The position numbers were made by a program, and so were the translations under genes. DNA of 17,690 bases from assembly GCA_018813725.1 (NCBI GenBank), contig JAHJBD010000111.1, forward strand, positions 1 through 17,690, given 5' to 3'. The DNA is from Nanobdellota archaeon (GTDB lineage Archaea > Nanobdellota > Nanobdellia > Woesearchaeales > JAHJBD01). Position 1 is the first letter of the stretch. Every line of letters begins with the position of its first letter. Positions 1-8,009 of this stretch are shown piece by piece. Under the pieces are notes generated by a model that worked only from the letters and a program-made list of their open reading frames with translations, did not search any database and had not been told where the DNA came from.

Positions 1-3000
1 ATCCATATACCTTGCCTGCGACAGATGAATGGGCGCAAAATTCTGTTGAGAATGCATTAAAATCACAGATTGCAACACAGATCAACCAGCAGTATCCTAA
101 CCTTCCTGCTGCAAACAAGCAAAAGCAGATAGATGATGAATATGAAAAGATGCGGAATGAAAGGAAAACTGAGATTGATCAGCAGATTGAAGCAACATCA
201 AATTATTTCAAGTCAAGGTTACAGAATGAAGATGGTCAAACTTACCTTCTTGCAATAGATCCATACCTATGGTATGGAGAAGCCAGGAATATCATCAATA
301 ATGGGCATCCAGGTGATAAGCTGGTCGATGGCAAGCCAGTATATACGTTAAGGGACGGAAGGTTTGATAAGCCAATAGAGTTCTTGCTGCACCCTTGGAT
401 AATAGCTTATACTTATAAATTCATGAAAGTATTTGATAAGAGCACAACAATTTTACAGGCAGCATTTATCATACCATTATTACTTATCGCACTTTCAGTA
501 ATCCCTGCTTTTTTTATAGGAAGAAAGATTGCTGGAAATGTTGGAGGAGTGTTTGCAGGTTCTTTGCTTGCGCTTAATGCAGCGCTTCTTGGCAGGACAC
601 CTGCTGGCTTTTCAGATACAGATGCTTATAATATTGTATTGCCAGTTTTTGCTGCGTGGTTCTTTGTTGAGGCTTTCAAAGCAAAAGATCTCAAGAAAGA
701 GGTTATGTGGAATATTCTTGCTGGCTTGTCACTCGGCATATTTGCAGTATCTTGGGGAGGATGGTGGTATACTTTTGATTTCATATTGGCTGCTATTGCT
801 GGGTATCTTTTCATCATGCTGATACATACTTATTGGAAGAATGAGCTTTTAAAAAATGCAGTGTATTCAATATCCGCAATGTTGGGTTTTATTGCATTAG
901 CATTATTTTCAAGTGGTTTTTTCCAGTATATTATGCTGGCAGGAATAATAGTATCATTCATCGCTGGAGTTATTAATATATTGAAGAATTGGAAGGGATT
1001 TGTCAAGGCTGATAAGGAGTATTTTAAACAATATAAGAATAAGATTATTGCCGGTGCGTTGTTCTTTGTTTCGACTGGTGTGTTTGTATCGCTGCTTAGG
1101 TCCCCTCAGATATTTTTAAGTTCAATGTTGGGTAAGCCAACTAGTGTAATCACTATGAAAGATGTTGCAACCAAAAGCATATGGCCAAACGTGCTTACAA
1201 CTGTCGCTGAGTTTAATGAAAGCTCGATGACATCGGTTATCGGCCAGATGGGGGGCGGGTTCATATTCTGGCTTGCTTTGTCTGGTATTGTCCTGTTACT
1301 TGTAAATAAGAAGAAGTTTGAACCAATTAATGTTGCATACCTAATCGGTTCGCTTTTGTATTATGCTTTTGTCATACATTTCAACAGCACAATGAATACT
1401 GCAATGAAATTCATCATAGTATTGTCTATCCCAATAATTATCGGGATAATAAAGATAATTGCCTTAAAAGAAGAGGTTGACCATTTAGGTATAGCCTTGC
1501 TAATCCTTGTATGGGTTCTTGGAACTGGGTATGGGTTTACCAAAGGGATCAGATTTGCAATCCTGATGGTGCCTGCAATCGCAATAGGATTTGGAATTAC
1601 AGCCGGACTGATATATCAGTTTGTTGCTAAGTGGATCGGAGAAGGACTCAGCATAAATAAGATGCTTTCAAAAGTATCTGTATTGGCTGTCCTAGCATTA
1701 TTGCTGGTAAGCCCGATAATCAGCGCAGACAAGGTTGCAAGGCAGGAGATACCTAGCATGAATGATGCATGGTATGATAGCCTTAGAGGCATTACTGATG
1801 ATAGTGAGGATGCAATAATCACGTCCTGGTGGGATTTTGGACACTGGTTTGTGACTGTTGCTGAAAGAAGAGTAACTTTTGATGGTGGAGACCAAAAAAG
1901 AAGGATCCATTGGGTCGGAAGAACGCTTCTTGAAAATGATGAAGATATCGCAATTGGAATACTTAGAATGCTGAATTGCGGACAAGAGTATGGTTTTGAT
2001 AAGCTTAATGAGTTTGTTGGTGACCAGCTTAAGACATATAATCTGATGATTGAGCTTGTTGTACTAGATGGAGAGCAAGCAATGCAAAAACTTTTAGATT
2101 ATGGGCTTAGTGAAGACCAAGCTAATGAGGTGCTGGTGCTTACCCATTGTGAAGAGATCATACCACAATATTATATCACATCTCAGGATATGATAGGAAA
2201 GTCTGGGGTTTGGGCTCATTTTGGTTCATGGGATTTTAAGAAAGCTTCCATGTATAACCAGGTAAATGACGAAGATTATGCAGAGGGCACTACAATTCTA
2301 AAAGAGAAATTTAACCTCTCTGAGGATAGTGCAGATACGATATATTATGAGATACAAAATACTGCAGCAGACAAGTGGGTTTCAGGCTGGCCAAGCTACA
2401 GGTCAGGACTTGCATCATGCTCTGTTCAGGGGAATACTGCTAAATGCAGCGACGGTGTTGAAGTTGACCTTGAGACATATGATGTTAAGTTTACAGGACA
2501 ATCAGGAACCCCGTATTCAATTGTCTATGCAACAAAAGAAGGGATTGTTGAGAAAAAGTTTGAAAACCCTGCAATACCTATAACTGTGGCTTTGGTCCCA
2601 AATGGAGATAGCTATAAATCAATCTTCATGGACCCTGAACTGAGCCAGAGCATATTTACCAAATTGTTCTTTTTCAATGGGCATGGAACAACTCACTTTA
2701 GCCTATTGAGTGATAAGACAACGATCAATGGAGAAAAAGTACAGGTATGGAAGGTTAATTTTGATGGCCAGGAGCCATTGATGCTTGAACAGTTTATGGA
2801 CAAAAAGGATAAGGTTGTAAAATCTGGTGATGAGGTATCAGTCGGTTATATAGGGTATTTGAAGAATGGAACAATATTTGATTCAAGCATTATCGGCTGG
2901 CAAGAGCTAGGCATAACAGCAAATTCTGGTTTCACAGGCTATGAGATGAATCAATTTACATTCACAGTAGGGGCTGGACAGGTAATCCCTGGATTTAACG

Positions 3001-3140
3001 ATGCAGTGATCGGTATGAAGATAAACCAGACTAAGGTTGTTGAGATACCGCCTGAGTATGCATATGGCACTGACCCTGCAGCACATCCGCTTGGAAACCA
3101 AACATTGGGCTTCAAGATGATCTTACTTGATATCAAATAA
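1..3140 (+). CDS. aglB: AglB/STT3 oligosaccharyltransferase with C-terminal FKBP domain (5' partial)
   Basis: Catalytic subunit of archaeal protein N-glycosylation, which moves a lipid-linked glycan onto Asn of secreted proteins on the outer membrane face. The frame is open from base 3, so the start and first membrane helix lie upstream; the TTG at 12 is probably internal. Counting from that TTG, a long hydrophilic loop (about 1-78) precedes a first metal-site motif (AIDPYLWYG, 81-89). A second acidic motif (SDTDAYN, 201-207), many membrane helices to about residue 575, the STT3 signature WWDFG (606-610) and a DMxxK motif (D726-K730) follow. Residues about 930-1042 are a complete FKBP-type peptidyl-prolyl isomerase domain (FDSS, VGAGQVIPGF, IPPEYAYG, HPLGNQTLGF). 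Known AglB proteins normally end after the STT3 soluble domain, so this is a fusion. By topology the FKBP domain should face outside. The next gene starts 2 bases after the stop. Confidence 0.93.
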   Translation, partial: PYTLPATDEWAQNSVENALKSQIATQINQQYPNLPAANKQKQIDDEYEKMRNERKTEIDQQIEATSNYFKSRLQNEDGQTYLLAIDPYLWYGEARNIINNGHPGDKLVDGKPVYTLRDGRFDKPIEFLLHPWIIAYTYKFMKVFDKSTTILQAAFIIPLLLIALSVIPAFFIGRKIAGNVGGVFAGSLLALNAALLGRTPAGFSDTDAYNIVLPVFAAWFFVEAFKAKDLKKEVMWNILAGLSLGIFAVSWGGWWYTFDFILAAIAGYLFIMLIHTYWKNELLKNAVYSISAMLGFIALALFSSGFFQYIMLAGIIVSFIAGVINILKNWKGFVKADKEYFKQYKNKIIAGALFFVSTGVFVSLLRSPQIFLSSMLGKPTSVITMKDVATKSIWPNVLTTVAEFNESSMTSVIGQMGGGFIFWLALSGIVLLLVNKKKFEPINVAYLIGSLLYYAFVIHFNSTMNTAMKFIIVLSIPIIIGIIKIIALKEEVDHLGIALLILVWVLGTGYGFTKGIRFAILMVPAIAIGFGITAGLIYQFVAKWIGEGLSINKMLSKVSVLAVLALLLVSPIISADKVARQEIPSMNDAWYDSLRGITDDSEDAIITSWWDFGHWFVTVAERRVTFDGGDQKRRIHWVGRTLLENDEDIAIGILRMLNCGQEYGFDKLNEFVGDQLKTYNLMIELVVLDGEQAMQKLLDYGLSEDQANEVLVLTHCEEIIPQYYITSQDMIGKSGVWAHFGSWDFKKASMYNQVNDEDYAEGTTILKEKFNLSEDSADTIYYEIQNTAADKWVSGWPSYRSGLASCSVQGNTAKCSDGVEVDLETYDVKFTGQSGTPYSIVYATKEGIVEKKFENPAIPITVALVPNGDSYKSIFMDPELSQSIFTKLFFFNGHGTTHFSLLSDKTTINGEKVQVWKVNFDGQEPLMLEQFMDKKDKVVKSGDEVSVGYIGYLKNGTIFDSSIIGWQELGITANSGFTGYEMNQFTFTVGAGQVIPGFNDAVIGMKINQTKVVEIPPEYAYGTDPAAHPLGNQTLGFKMILLDIK

Positions 3141-3142
3141 AG

Positions 3143-3802
3143 ATGCCAGATTCCTTGTGGGTAATAATCCCAGCGCATAATGAGCAGAAAACCATAGCCC
3201 AGGTTATAAAGCAGACTAAGAAATTCTGTAAAAAGATTGTTGTTGTTGATGACGGCTCTAAAGATAGTACTTCACAACTGGCTGAAGGACAGCAGGTGGT
3301 TGTGTTAAAGCATATAATCAATCTTGGCAAGGGGGCTGCGCTTAAGACTGGATGTGATTTTGCTGTTTCTCAGGGCGCAAAAAAGATGGTTGTTATGGAT
3401 TCAGATGGGCAGCATGACCCTGCAATGATACCTGTTTTTCTTGATAAATTGAAGAAGGTTAATATAGTGTTTGGGTACAGGAGATTTGACAAGAATATGC
3501 CGTTTATTATGAAGTTTGGAAACTGGTTTATCAATAATGCTGTGTGGTTTCTTTATAGGATTAAACTAAAAGACACTCAGAGCGGTTATAGGGCGTTTAC
3601 AGCTGATGCGTATGAGAAGATAAGGTGGAAAGCCCTGGATTACAGCATGGAAAGCGAGATGATCGCTAATGCAGCTAAAAGCAAGCTTAGATATGCAGAG
3701 ATACCCATAAAGACCATTTATGCAAATAAATATAAAGGAACAACTGTTTTAGATGGGATAAGGATCGTGTTTAATATGATATTTTGGAAGGTTAAAAGGT
3801 GA
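3143..3802 (+). CDS. GT2 glycosyltransferase, dolichol-phosphate mannose/glucose synthase-like
   Basis: Predicted cytoplasmic family 2 glycosyltransferase (219 aa) that would charge a polyprenyl phosphate with a sugar from a nucleotide-sugar donor. Visible motifs are the N-terminal VIIPAHNE strand, DDGS (36-39), the GT-A metal motif region DSDGQHDP (86-93), and TQSGYRAF near residue 150, which is typical of the DPM1/AglJ-like group. It lacks the C-terminal membrane helices that some DPM enzymes carry, so it probably works with the following small membrane protein. It starts 2 bases after aglB, so it is almost certainly cotranscribed with it. The sugar and the acceptor lipid cannot be read from the sequence. 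Confidence 0.9.
   Translation: MPDSLWVIIPAHNEQKTIAQVIKQTKKFCKKIVVVDDGSKDSTSQLAEGQQVVVLKHIINLGKGAALKTGCDFAVSQGAKKMVVMDSDGQHDPAMIPVFLDKLKKVNIVFGYRRFDKNMPFIMKFGNWFINNAVWFLYRIKLKDTQSGYRAFTADAYEKIRWKALDYSMESEMIANAAKSKLRYAEIPIKTIYANKYKGTTVLDGIRIVFNMIFWKVKR
3797..3802 (+). promoter_or_regulatory. Shine-Dalgarno-like site for the DUF2304 gene
   Basis: AGGTGA lies 4 bases before the ATG at 3807 and overlaps the end of the preceding GT2 gene. It matches the usual anti-Shine-Dalgarno core. It stands out because the genes that begin new transcripts in this window show TATA boxes close to the ATG and no such site; an internal operon gene needing its own ribosome site fits that pattern. Confidence 0.5.
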
Positions 3803-3806
3803 AAAG

Positions 3807-4142
3807 ATGCTACTAGGTATTCAGATTGCAGGTGTATTTTTTGGGTTGTTCATGCTTTACCTTACATTCTTATATGGAAAAAGGAAAGAGTTCAAGAGCT
3901 CTGAAGGGGCTTTCTGGATAGTCGCATGGATAGTCTTTATCGGAATGACATTGTTTCCTAGCTCTGTTGATTTTATTGTTAGAGACGTCCTTAATATCAA
4001 AAGGACACTGGATTTCTTGATTATTCTTGGGTTTATGTTCTTGCTAGGTATTACGTTCTACAATTATTACATGCTTCGTAAGACTGAGAATAAGATTGAG
4101 ACCTTGGTAAGGAAGATTGCACTTGAGAAGAAATCTAAGTAA
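3807..4142 (+). CDS. DUF2304 small membrane protein
   Basis: A 111-residue protein with three hydrophobic segments (about 2-22, 34-50 and 66-88) and a charged, probably helical C-terminal tail rich in Lys and Glu. Length, segment layout and position directly after a DPM1-like GT2 match DUF2304 proteins, which commonly accompany such glycosyltransferases in archaea and bacteria. The biochemical role of the family is not established; a membrane partner for the soluble GT2 is a reasonable inference. The start is the ATG 4 bases after the preceding stop, supported by an AGGTGA ribosome site. Confidence 0.82.
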   Translation: MLLGIQIAGVFFGLFMLYLTFLYGKRKEFKSSEGAFWIVAWIVFIGMTLFPSSVDFIVRDVLNIKRTLDFLIILGFMFLLGITFYNYYMLRKTENKIETLVRKIALEKKSK

Positions 4143-4147
4143 GAAGG

Positions 4148-4157
4148 TTTTTAAATT
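4148..4157 (+). promoter_or_regulatory. TATA-box candidate for the GT4 gene
   Basis: TTTTTAAATT is centred about 26 bases before the ATG at 4179, inside the 36-base gap after the DUF2304 gene. That spacing predicts a leaderless or nearly leaderless transcript. The GT4 and transglutaminase genes may therefore have their own promoter in addition to readthrough from aglB. Confidence 0.5.
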
Positions 4158-4178
4158 ACATATTAATTTGTTGTTGAT

Positions 4179-5351
4179 ATGAAGATATTATTTATTTCAG
4201 AATACTATCTGCCTAAGATCATGGGTGGTGGGGAGATAAATCTTTCTTTGATAGCTAAGGCTTTGGTTGAAGCTGGGCATGATGTTAGCGTTTTAACATC
4301 TAGGTTTAAGGGGTTAAAGAAAGAAGAGGTTGTTGATGGTGTAAAGGTATTACGGTTGTTAAGAACTAGCGAGAATATTTCAGGGGTGATTGGAAACCTG
4401 AAAAGGAGTATTGTATTTGCAAAGAGTGTCAAAAAGGAACTTGGCAAAATCAATAAAGAGTATGATATTGTGCATTTTATCGGGGCTTCAATATCAGGCG
4501 GCTGGAAGCAGAAGAACTTCTTTGCTACTATCGAAAGCTATATCTCAATCTGTCCTAAGGGTGATCTGCTTTACCAGGGTAAATGTGAGTGTAATTATGA
4601 CTGCACATTTGGTAGGTTCTTGAAGTGTGTTACCAAGTCATCTGAAATAGGCAAGATGAAGAATAGGTTGTATCTTAAGTATAATCCTTTGTTTTGGGGT
4701 TATTTGTTTATTTATTTTAAGAGGATGAATAAGTCATTATCTAACTACAATCTGGTTGCAATAAGCGAGTATGTTAACAAAAGACTAGGTAAGTTTGGCT
4801 TAAAGGGTGAGGTTATACCTAATATAATTGAAGTTGAGAAATTCTATGATGCAAAACCAAATAATAAAAAGCCGCATATCTTGTATATGGGTTCTTTGGT
4901 AAAGTATAAGGGTCCGCAGGTGCTTTTATCAGCTGTGGTTGGTTTGGATTGCCATGTTGATCTGTATGGTGATGGGCCGCTAAAGCCGGAGCTTTTGGAG
5001 TTCATTAGAAAAAATAAGATTGATGCTAAGATCCATACTCCTGTACCTTATGATAAAGTGCCTGATGTTTATGCGAATACTGACATTGTTGTTTTTCCGT
5101 CAATTTGGCCTGAACCGTTTGGGAGGATTGCAGTTGAAGGGATGGCTGCTGGGAAGGTTGTTATTGGGAGCGATGTTGGAGGGATTTGTGAGATTATGGA
5201 TAAAGAGCATTTATTTGGACCTGTTGATACTCAGGTTCTTCGCAAAAAGATTTTGAGATTATCGAGGATTGAGGTTATTGATTTAGAGAGATACAAAAAG
5301 CCAAAGGTTATTAGAAAACTAATGGAATACTATCATAACTATCAAAAATGA
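4179..5351 (+). CDS. GT4 family glycosyltransferase (GT-B fold)
   Basis: Predicted retaining sugar transferase of 390 aa that extends a lipid-linked glycan on the cytoplasmic side. The N-terminal Rossmann half shows the glycine-rich GGGEINLSLIAKAL region near residue 17. The C-terminal half shows ILYMGSLVKYKGP, YGDGP and the family E-x7-E signature EPFGRIAVE (E312 to E320), followed by a DVGG nucleotide-binding turn. A cysteine-rich patch in the N-terminal half (C125, C136, C138, C142, C150) sits after an SICPKGDLL motif; similar clusters occur in other GT4 enzymes and may bind metal, which is inference. Its last bases overlap the next gene's start by 4 (ATGA), indicating translational coupling. 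Donor and acceptor are unknown. Confidence 0.92.
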   Translation: MKILFISEYYLPKIMGGGEINLSLIAKALVEAGHDVSVLTSRFKGLKKEEVVDGVKVLRLLRTSENISGVIGNLKRSIVFAKSVKKELGKINKEYDIVHFIGASISGGWKQKNFFATIESYISICPKGDLLYQGKCECNYDCTFGRFLKCVTKSSEIGKMKNRLYLKYNPLFWGYLFIYFKRMNKSLSNYNLVAISEYVNKRLGKFGLKGEVIPNIIEVEKFYDAKPNNKKPHILYMGSLVKYKGPQVLLSAVVGLDCHVDLYGDGPLKPELLEFIRKNKIDAKIHTPVPYDKVPDVYANTDIVVFPSIWPEPFGRIAVEGMAAGKVVIGSDVGGICEIMDKEHLFGPVDTQVLRKKILRLSRIEVIDLERYKKPKVIRKLMEYYHNYQK

Positions 5352-6811
5352 ATACAAAAAGGATTATGGCAATTGCAGCATTATTACTGATTCTATTAGC
5401 CGGAGCAATAACTATGTATAACACAAGGAGCCAGATATACGAGAATATCATGGCTTCTGAATTCAGACCTATTTTAGGTACAGATAAAATTGAATTTCAA
5501 AAGAATATTAAGCAACTAAGGCAGATCTTGTCAGAAGGATGTGAATTAAATCATACTCAAATTGAAATAAATCAGCTGTCTAATCAGGTAAATGCAATAA
5601 AATTTGGTCTAGTATATGATATGAATGAAGCAAAAAAGGAATTGATGCAGCTATACATAAAAACTAACCAGGAATTAAAGCAGTGTTATGGTTCACCAAG
5701 ATCCAATAATAAATTAAATATTACCCTAAAATTGGACTTGAAGAATAATTCTGCAAAGATTGACTTGCGTAACCAATCACTTATTAATGATTTTGTTGAA
5801 ATAAAGAATATTGGCAAGAATTCTATAGAGCCAAAAATAATAATTAACCAAAATGACTACTCAAGCATGAATTCCATTAAAGATACAATTATTAATGGTA
5901 ATCTATCTGACCATGAAAAGGCTTTAAATATTTGGGAATTTGTAGTAGCACATAGATACCATTATGCAAATCCAGTAAAAGCCTATTATGAATTAAGTCC
6001 ATTAAATGCACTGAATGATTGGGGGTATCATAATTGTGGAAATGCAGCCCGCATGATTATTGCATTGGCGCAGACTGCCAACATGCAAGCCAGAGAAGTG
6101 CGGCTCTTGGGACATATTGTATCAGAAGTGTATTATGATGATAAATGGCATATGTTTGATGCAGATGGCGAAGTCATCTATTATCTCGATGGTCAAGTTG
6201 CGAGTGTTGACGAAATTTCTGACCACCTGTATTTGATAGACCAAACAGAAAGCCAGATATACAGTAATGAATACTTAAAGCGAGCATATAGCAAGAAGGT
6301 TACCGTAATATACCCTAATCTGAGGTCAGAAACACATTCATATAAACTTGGGTTAGGTGAGTCAATACTGTTAAAAAGCCATAATGATGGATACTATTTC
6401 GCATCTGAGAACTACTCGATGCCGCCAAAATTCAGTAATGCATATTTTAAGTATCAAAAATATATCCTTAGTGATCAGATTGTTGAACTGGAATATCCAT
6501 ATCCTTTTGTGTGTGGGAATATTGTAGGAAGTGATGAAATATATTTTTCGAGGAATGGATGGATATGGTATAGAATCCCAGATAATGATTTTACTGATTT
6601 GTTGAATAATGGGGGTGGACGGCCAGATACCAAGATATATCTAAAATTTAAAAAACCAGGAATATATAAGATTATGACCTGCGTCCAACTTTCATCTTAT
6701 TCAATCCCCATTCTGGAACCAAATAGCATAAATAGTATTAATTTTGTAGATGAATTTTCTGGAGAAAACGCAAGCGTATCAGTCACTTTTGGGTTGATTG
6801 ATTCCAGCTGA
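5348..6811 (+). CDS. Membrane-anchored transglutaminase-like protein
   Basis: A 487-residue protein with one N-terminal hydrophobic helix (about 5-23) that should act as signal anchor, leaving the rest outside the cell. A helical region (about 45-115) precedes a transglutaminase/protease-like core with the full triad: Cys230 in YHNCGNAARM, His256 in LLGHIVSEV, and Asp271 in WHMFDAD. The last 200 residues look beta-rich and unassigned. The exposed part has many N-x-S/T sequons (N68, N124, N133, N142, N185, plus ENYS and ENAS near the C terminus), which suits a substrate of the AglB encoded upstream. Archaeal members are of unknown function: they may cleave or crosslink surface proteins or glycopeptides. 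Base composition is more AT-rich than in the genes before it. The start ATG overlaps the GT4 stop. Confidence 0.8.
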   Translation: MNTKRIMAIAALLLILLAGAITMYNTRSQIYENIMASEFRPILGTDKIEFQKNIKQLRQILSEGCELNHTQIEINQLSNQVNAIKFGLVYDMNEAKKELMQLYIKTNQELKQCYGSPRSNNKLNITLKLDLKNNSAKIDLRNQSLINDFVEIKNIGKNSIEPKIIINQNDYSSMNSIKDTIINGNLSDHEKALNIWEFVVAHRYHYANPVKAYYELSPLNALNDWGYHNCGNAARMIIALAQTANMQAREVRLLGHIVSEVYYDDKWHMFDADGEVIYYLDGQVASVDEISDHLYLIDQTESQIYSNEYLKRAYSKKVTVIYPNLRSETHSYKLGLGESILLKSHNDGYYFASENYSMPPKFSNAYFKYQKYILSDQIVELEYPYPFVCGNIVGSDEIYFSRNGWIWYRIPDNDFTDLLNNGGGRPDTKIYLKFKKPGIYKIMTCVQLSSYSIPILEPNSINSINFVDEFSGENASVSVTFGLIDSS

Positions 6812-6838
6812 TTGGCTTCATCCAAAAATTCAAGCTTC

Positions 6839-6855
6839 GCCGGATTAGAATCGGC
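6839..6855. other. Short GC-rich hairpin in intergenic gap
   Basis: GCCG-G-ATT / AAT-CGGC can pair as a 7-bp stem with one bulged G and a 2-base loop, in the 115-base gap between the transglutaminase-like gene and the kinase gene. The gap is visibly richer in G and C than its surroundings and contains repeated GGCTTCA words. It has no U-run afterwards, so a terminator role is only a possibility. Confidence 0.3.
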
Positions 6856-6890
6856 TTCAGCCTTGATATTGATGGTAATAAGCTGACTTC

Positions 6891-6900
6891 CTTATAAGGG
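6891..6900 (+). promoter_or_regulatory. TATA-box candidate for the kinase/NTase-SDR unit
   Basis: CTTATAAGGG lies about 30 bases before the ATG at 6927. The spacing supports that ATG over the upstream in-frame TTG at 6918 and suggests a short or absent leader. It would drive the two-gene unit 6927-9544. Confidence 0.5.
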
Positions 6901-6926
6901 CCGTTACTCTGCCGGTTTTGATTTTG

Positions 6927-8009
6927 ATGATCAAGAGGCTTACGCATACTGATACTAACCCATTTTTTGTATGTAGCCCAGCTGATGATAACTTTTATAA
7001 ATTAGATACAGATTTTAGGATTGTGCCACAAAAAATATCTGAAATCAAAGATGAATTAGTTCATTCATTAATCAAGAATAATCTTATTAGAGATAAGGTT
7101 CAGATAAGGCAGATAGAATTGATAGAGCAGGGGCTTATTAATTATGTTTTCTCCATTGATGTACACAACAGAAGTATAATTGCAAAGCATGCAAAAGATA
7201 AAGCGCGCGCAAGGCCATTAATGAATATAAACGCTGACAGGCTTAAAGCTGAATATGATGCGATAATGTTATTCCGCAAATTTGTAAACAAGCATAATTT
7301 TCCAGATCCAATCCTGTTTGATAATGTAAATAATATATTATATCTTGAAAAATTCTCAAATGATTACCTGTGCATGGAAAAATTGCTTACAAATGGTAAA
7401 GTCAGCTTAAAGCTTGCGAGAGATTTGGGGAGATTTGCTGCAATGGTGCATAACAAGACTTCACAATGCAAAATATCTTTTGATAACATTAAGATGATAA
7501 GACAGATCAAGATACCATGGATATATGAAGGAATAACCAAAGATAAGGAAATCAAGTGCAAAATAAATGGATTAAAAAAACAGCTTCTCGAGAACAAAAA
7601 ATGTTTGGTCATGGGAGACTTTAAACCTAATAATATTTTTGTAAGCCACGATAATTTTATAGTCGTGGATTATGAACAAGCATATTATGGTGACCCAGTA
7701 TTAGATTTTGCATATTTACCCGCAAGTTACATTGCGTTAAGCTATCTTAACCCTGAGCTGCAGGGAAAATATATTAAGGCCACTGAGGAGTATTGGCATT
7801 CATATCTGAATAGGATAGTGATTGAAAATATGCAGGAAAGAGCATTACAGCACTTGGGAGTAATTTTATTATCAAGAATTGACGGGATTACTAAGTATCA
7901 ATTTTTGCAGGATAGAAATATCTCAACTCCACTAAGAAAGATCTGCAAAGGATTGATTCTAGGGAAGATTGATAATATTAGCGTGTTATTGGGCATGATA
8001 AGAAAATGA
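6927..8009 (+). CDS. APH/choline-kinase-like small-molecule kinase
   Basis: A 360-residue protein of the aminoglycoside phosphotransferase/choline kinase fold, expected to phosphorylate a hydroxyl of a small alcohol or sugar using ATP. The catalytic loop reads MGDFKPNN (229-236), with Asp231 as the likely base and Asn236 as a metal ligand, followed by VVDYEQAYYGDPVLDFA, whose Asp248 is the second metal ligand. The first residue of the usual HGD is Met here. An N-terminal lobe Lys candidate is in SIIAKHAK. It overlaps the next gene by ATGA, so kinase and nucleotidyltransferase-reductase are made together, as LicA and LicC are in phosphocholine pathways. The substrate is unknown: choline, ethanolamine and a sugar alcohol or ketose are all possible. 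The start at 6927 is chosen because of the TATA box at 6891. Confidence 0.83.
   Translation: MIKRLTHTDTNPFFVCSPADDNFYKLDTDFRIVPQKISEIKDELVHSLIKNNLIRDKVQIRQIELIEQGLINYVFSIDVHNRSIIAKHAKDKARARPLMNINADRLKAEYDAIMLFRKFVNKHNFPDPILFDNVNNILYLEKFSNDYLCMEKLLTNGKVSLKLARDLGRFAAMVHNKTSQCKISFDNIKMIRQIKIPWIYEGITKDKEIKCKINGLKKQLLENKKCLVMGDFKPNNIFVSHDNFIVVDYEQAYYGDPVLDFAYLPASYIALSYLNPELQGKYIKATEEYWHSYLNRIVIENMQERALQHLGVILLSRIDGITKYQFLQDRNISTPLRKICKGLILGKIDNISVLLGMIRK

Noticed and set aside
529..822. Open frame inside aglB in another phase
   Set aside because: It lies wholly within a well-supported gene, has no recognisable domain and no start signal.
6918..6926. TTG at 6918 as the start of the kinase gene
   Set aside because: The ATG at 6927 in the same frame fits the TATA box at 6891 and needs no rare start codon.
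6865..6945. Box C/D-like small RNA
   Set aside because: TGATG and CTGA words occur near the kinase start, but their order and spacing do not form a convincing C-D-C'-D' arrangement.
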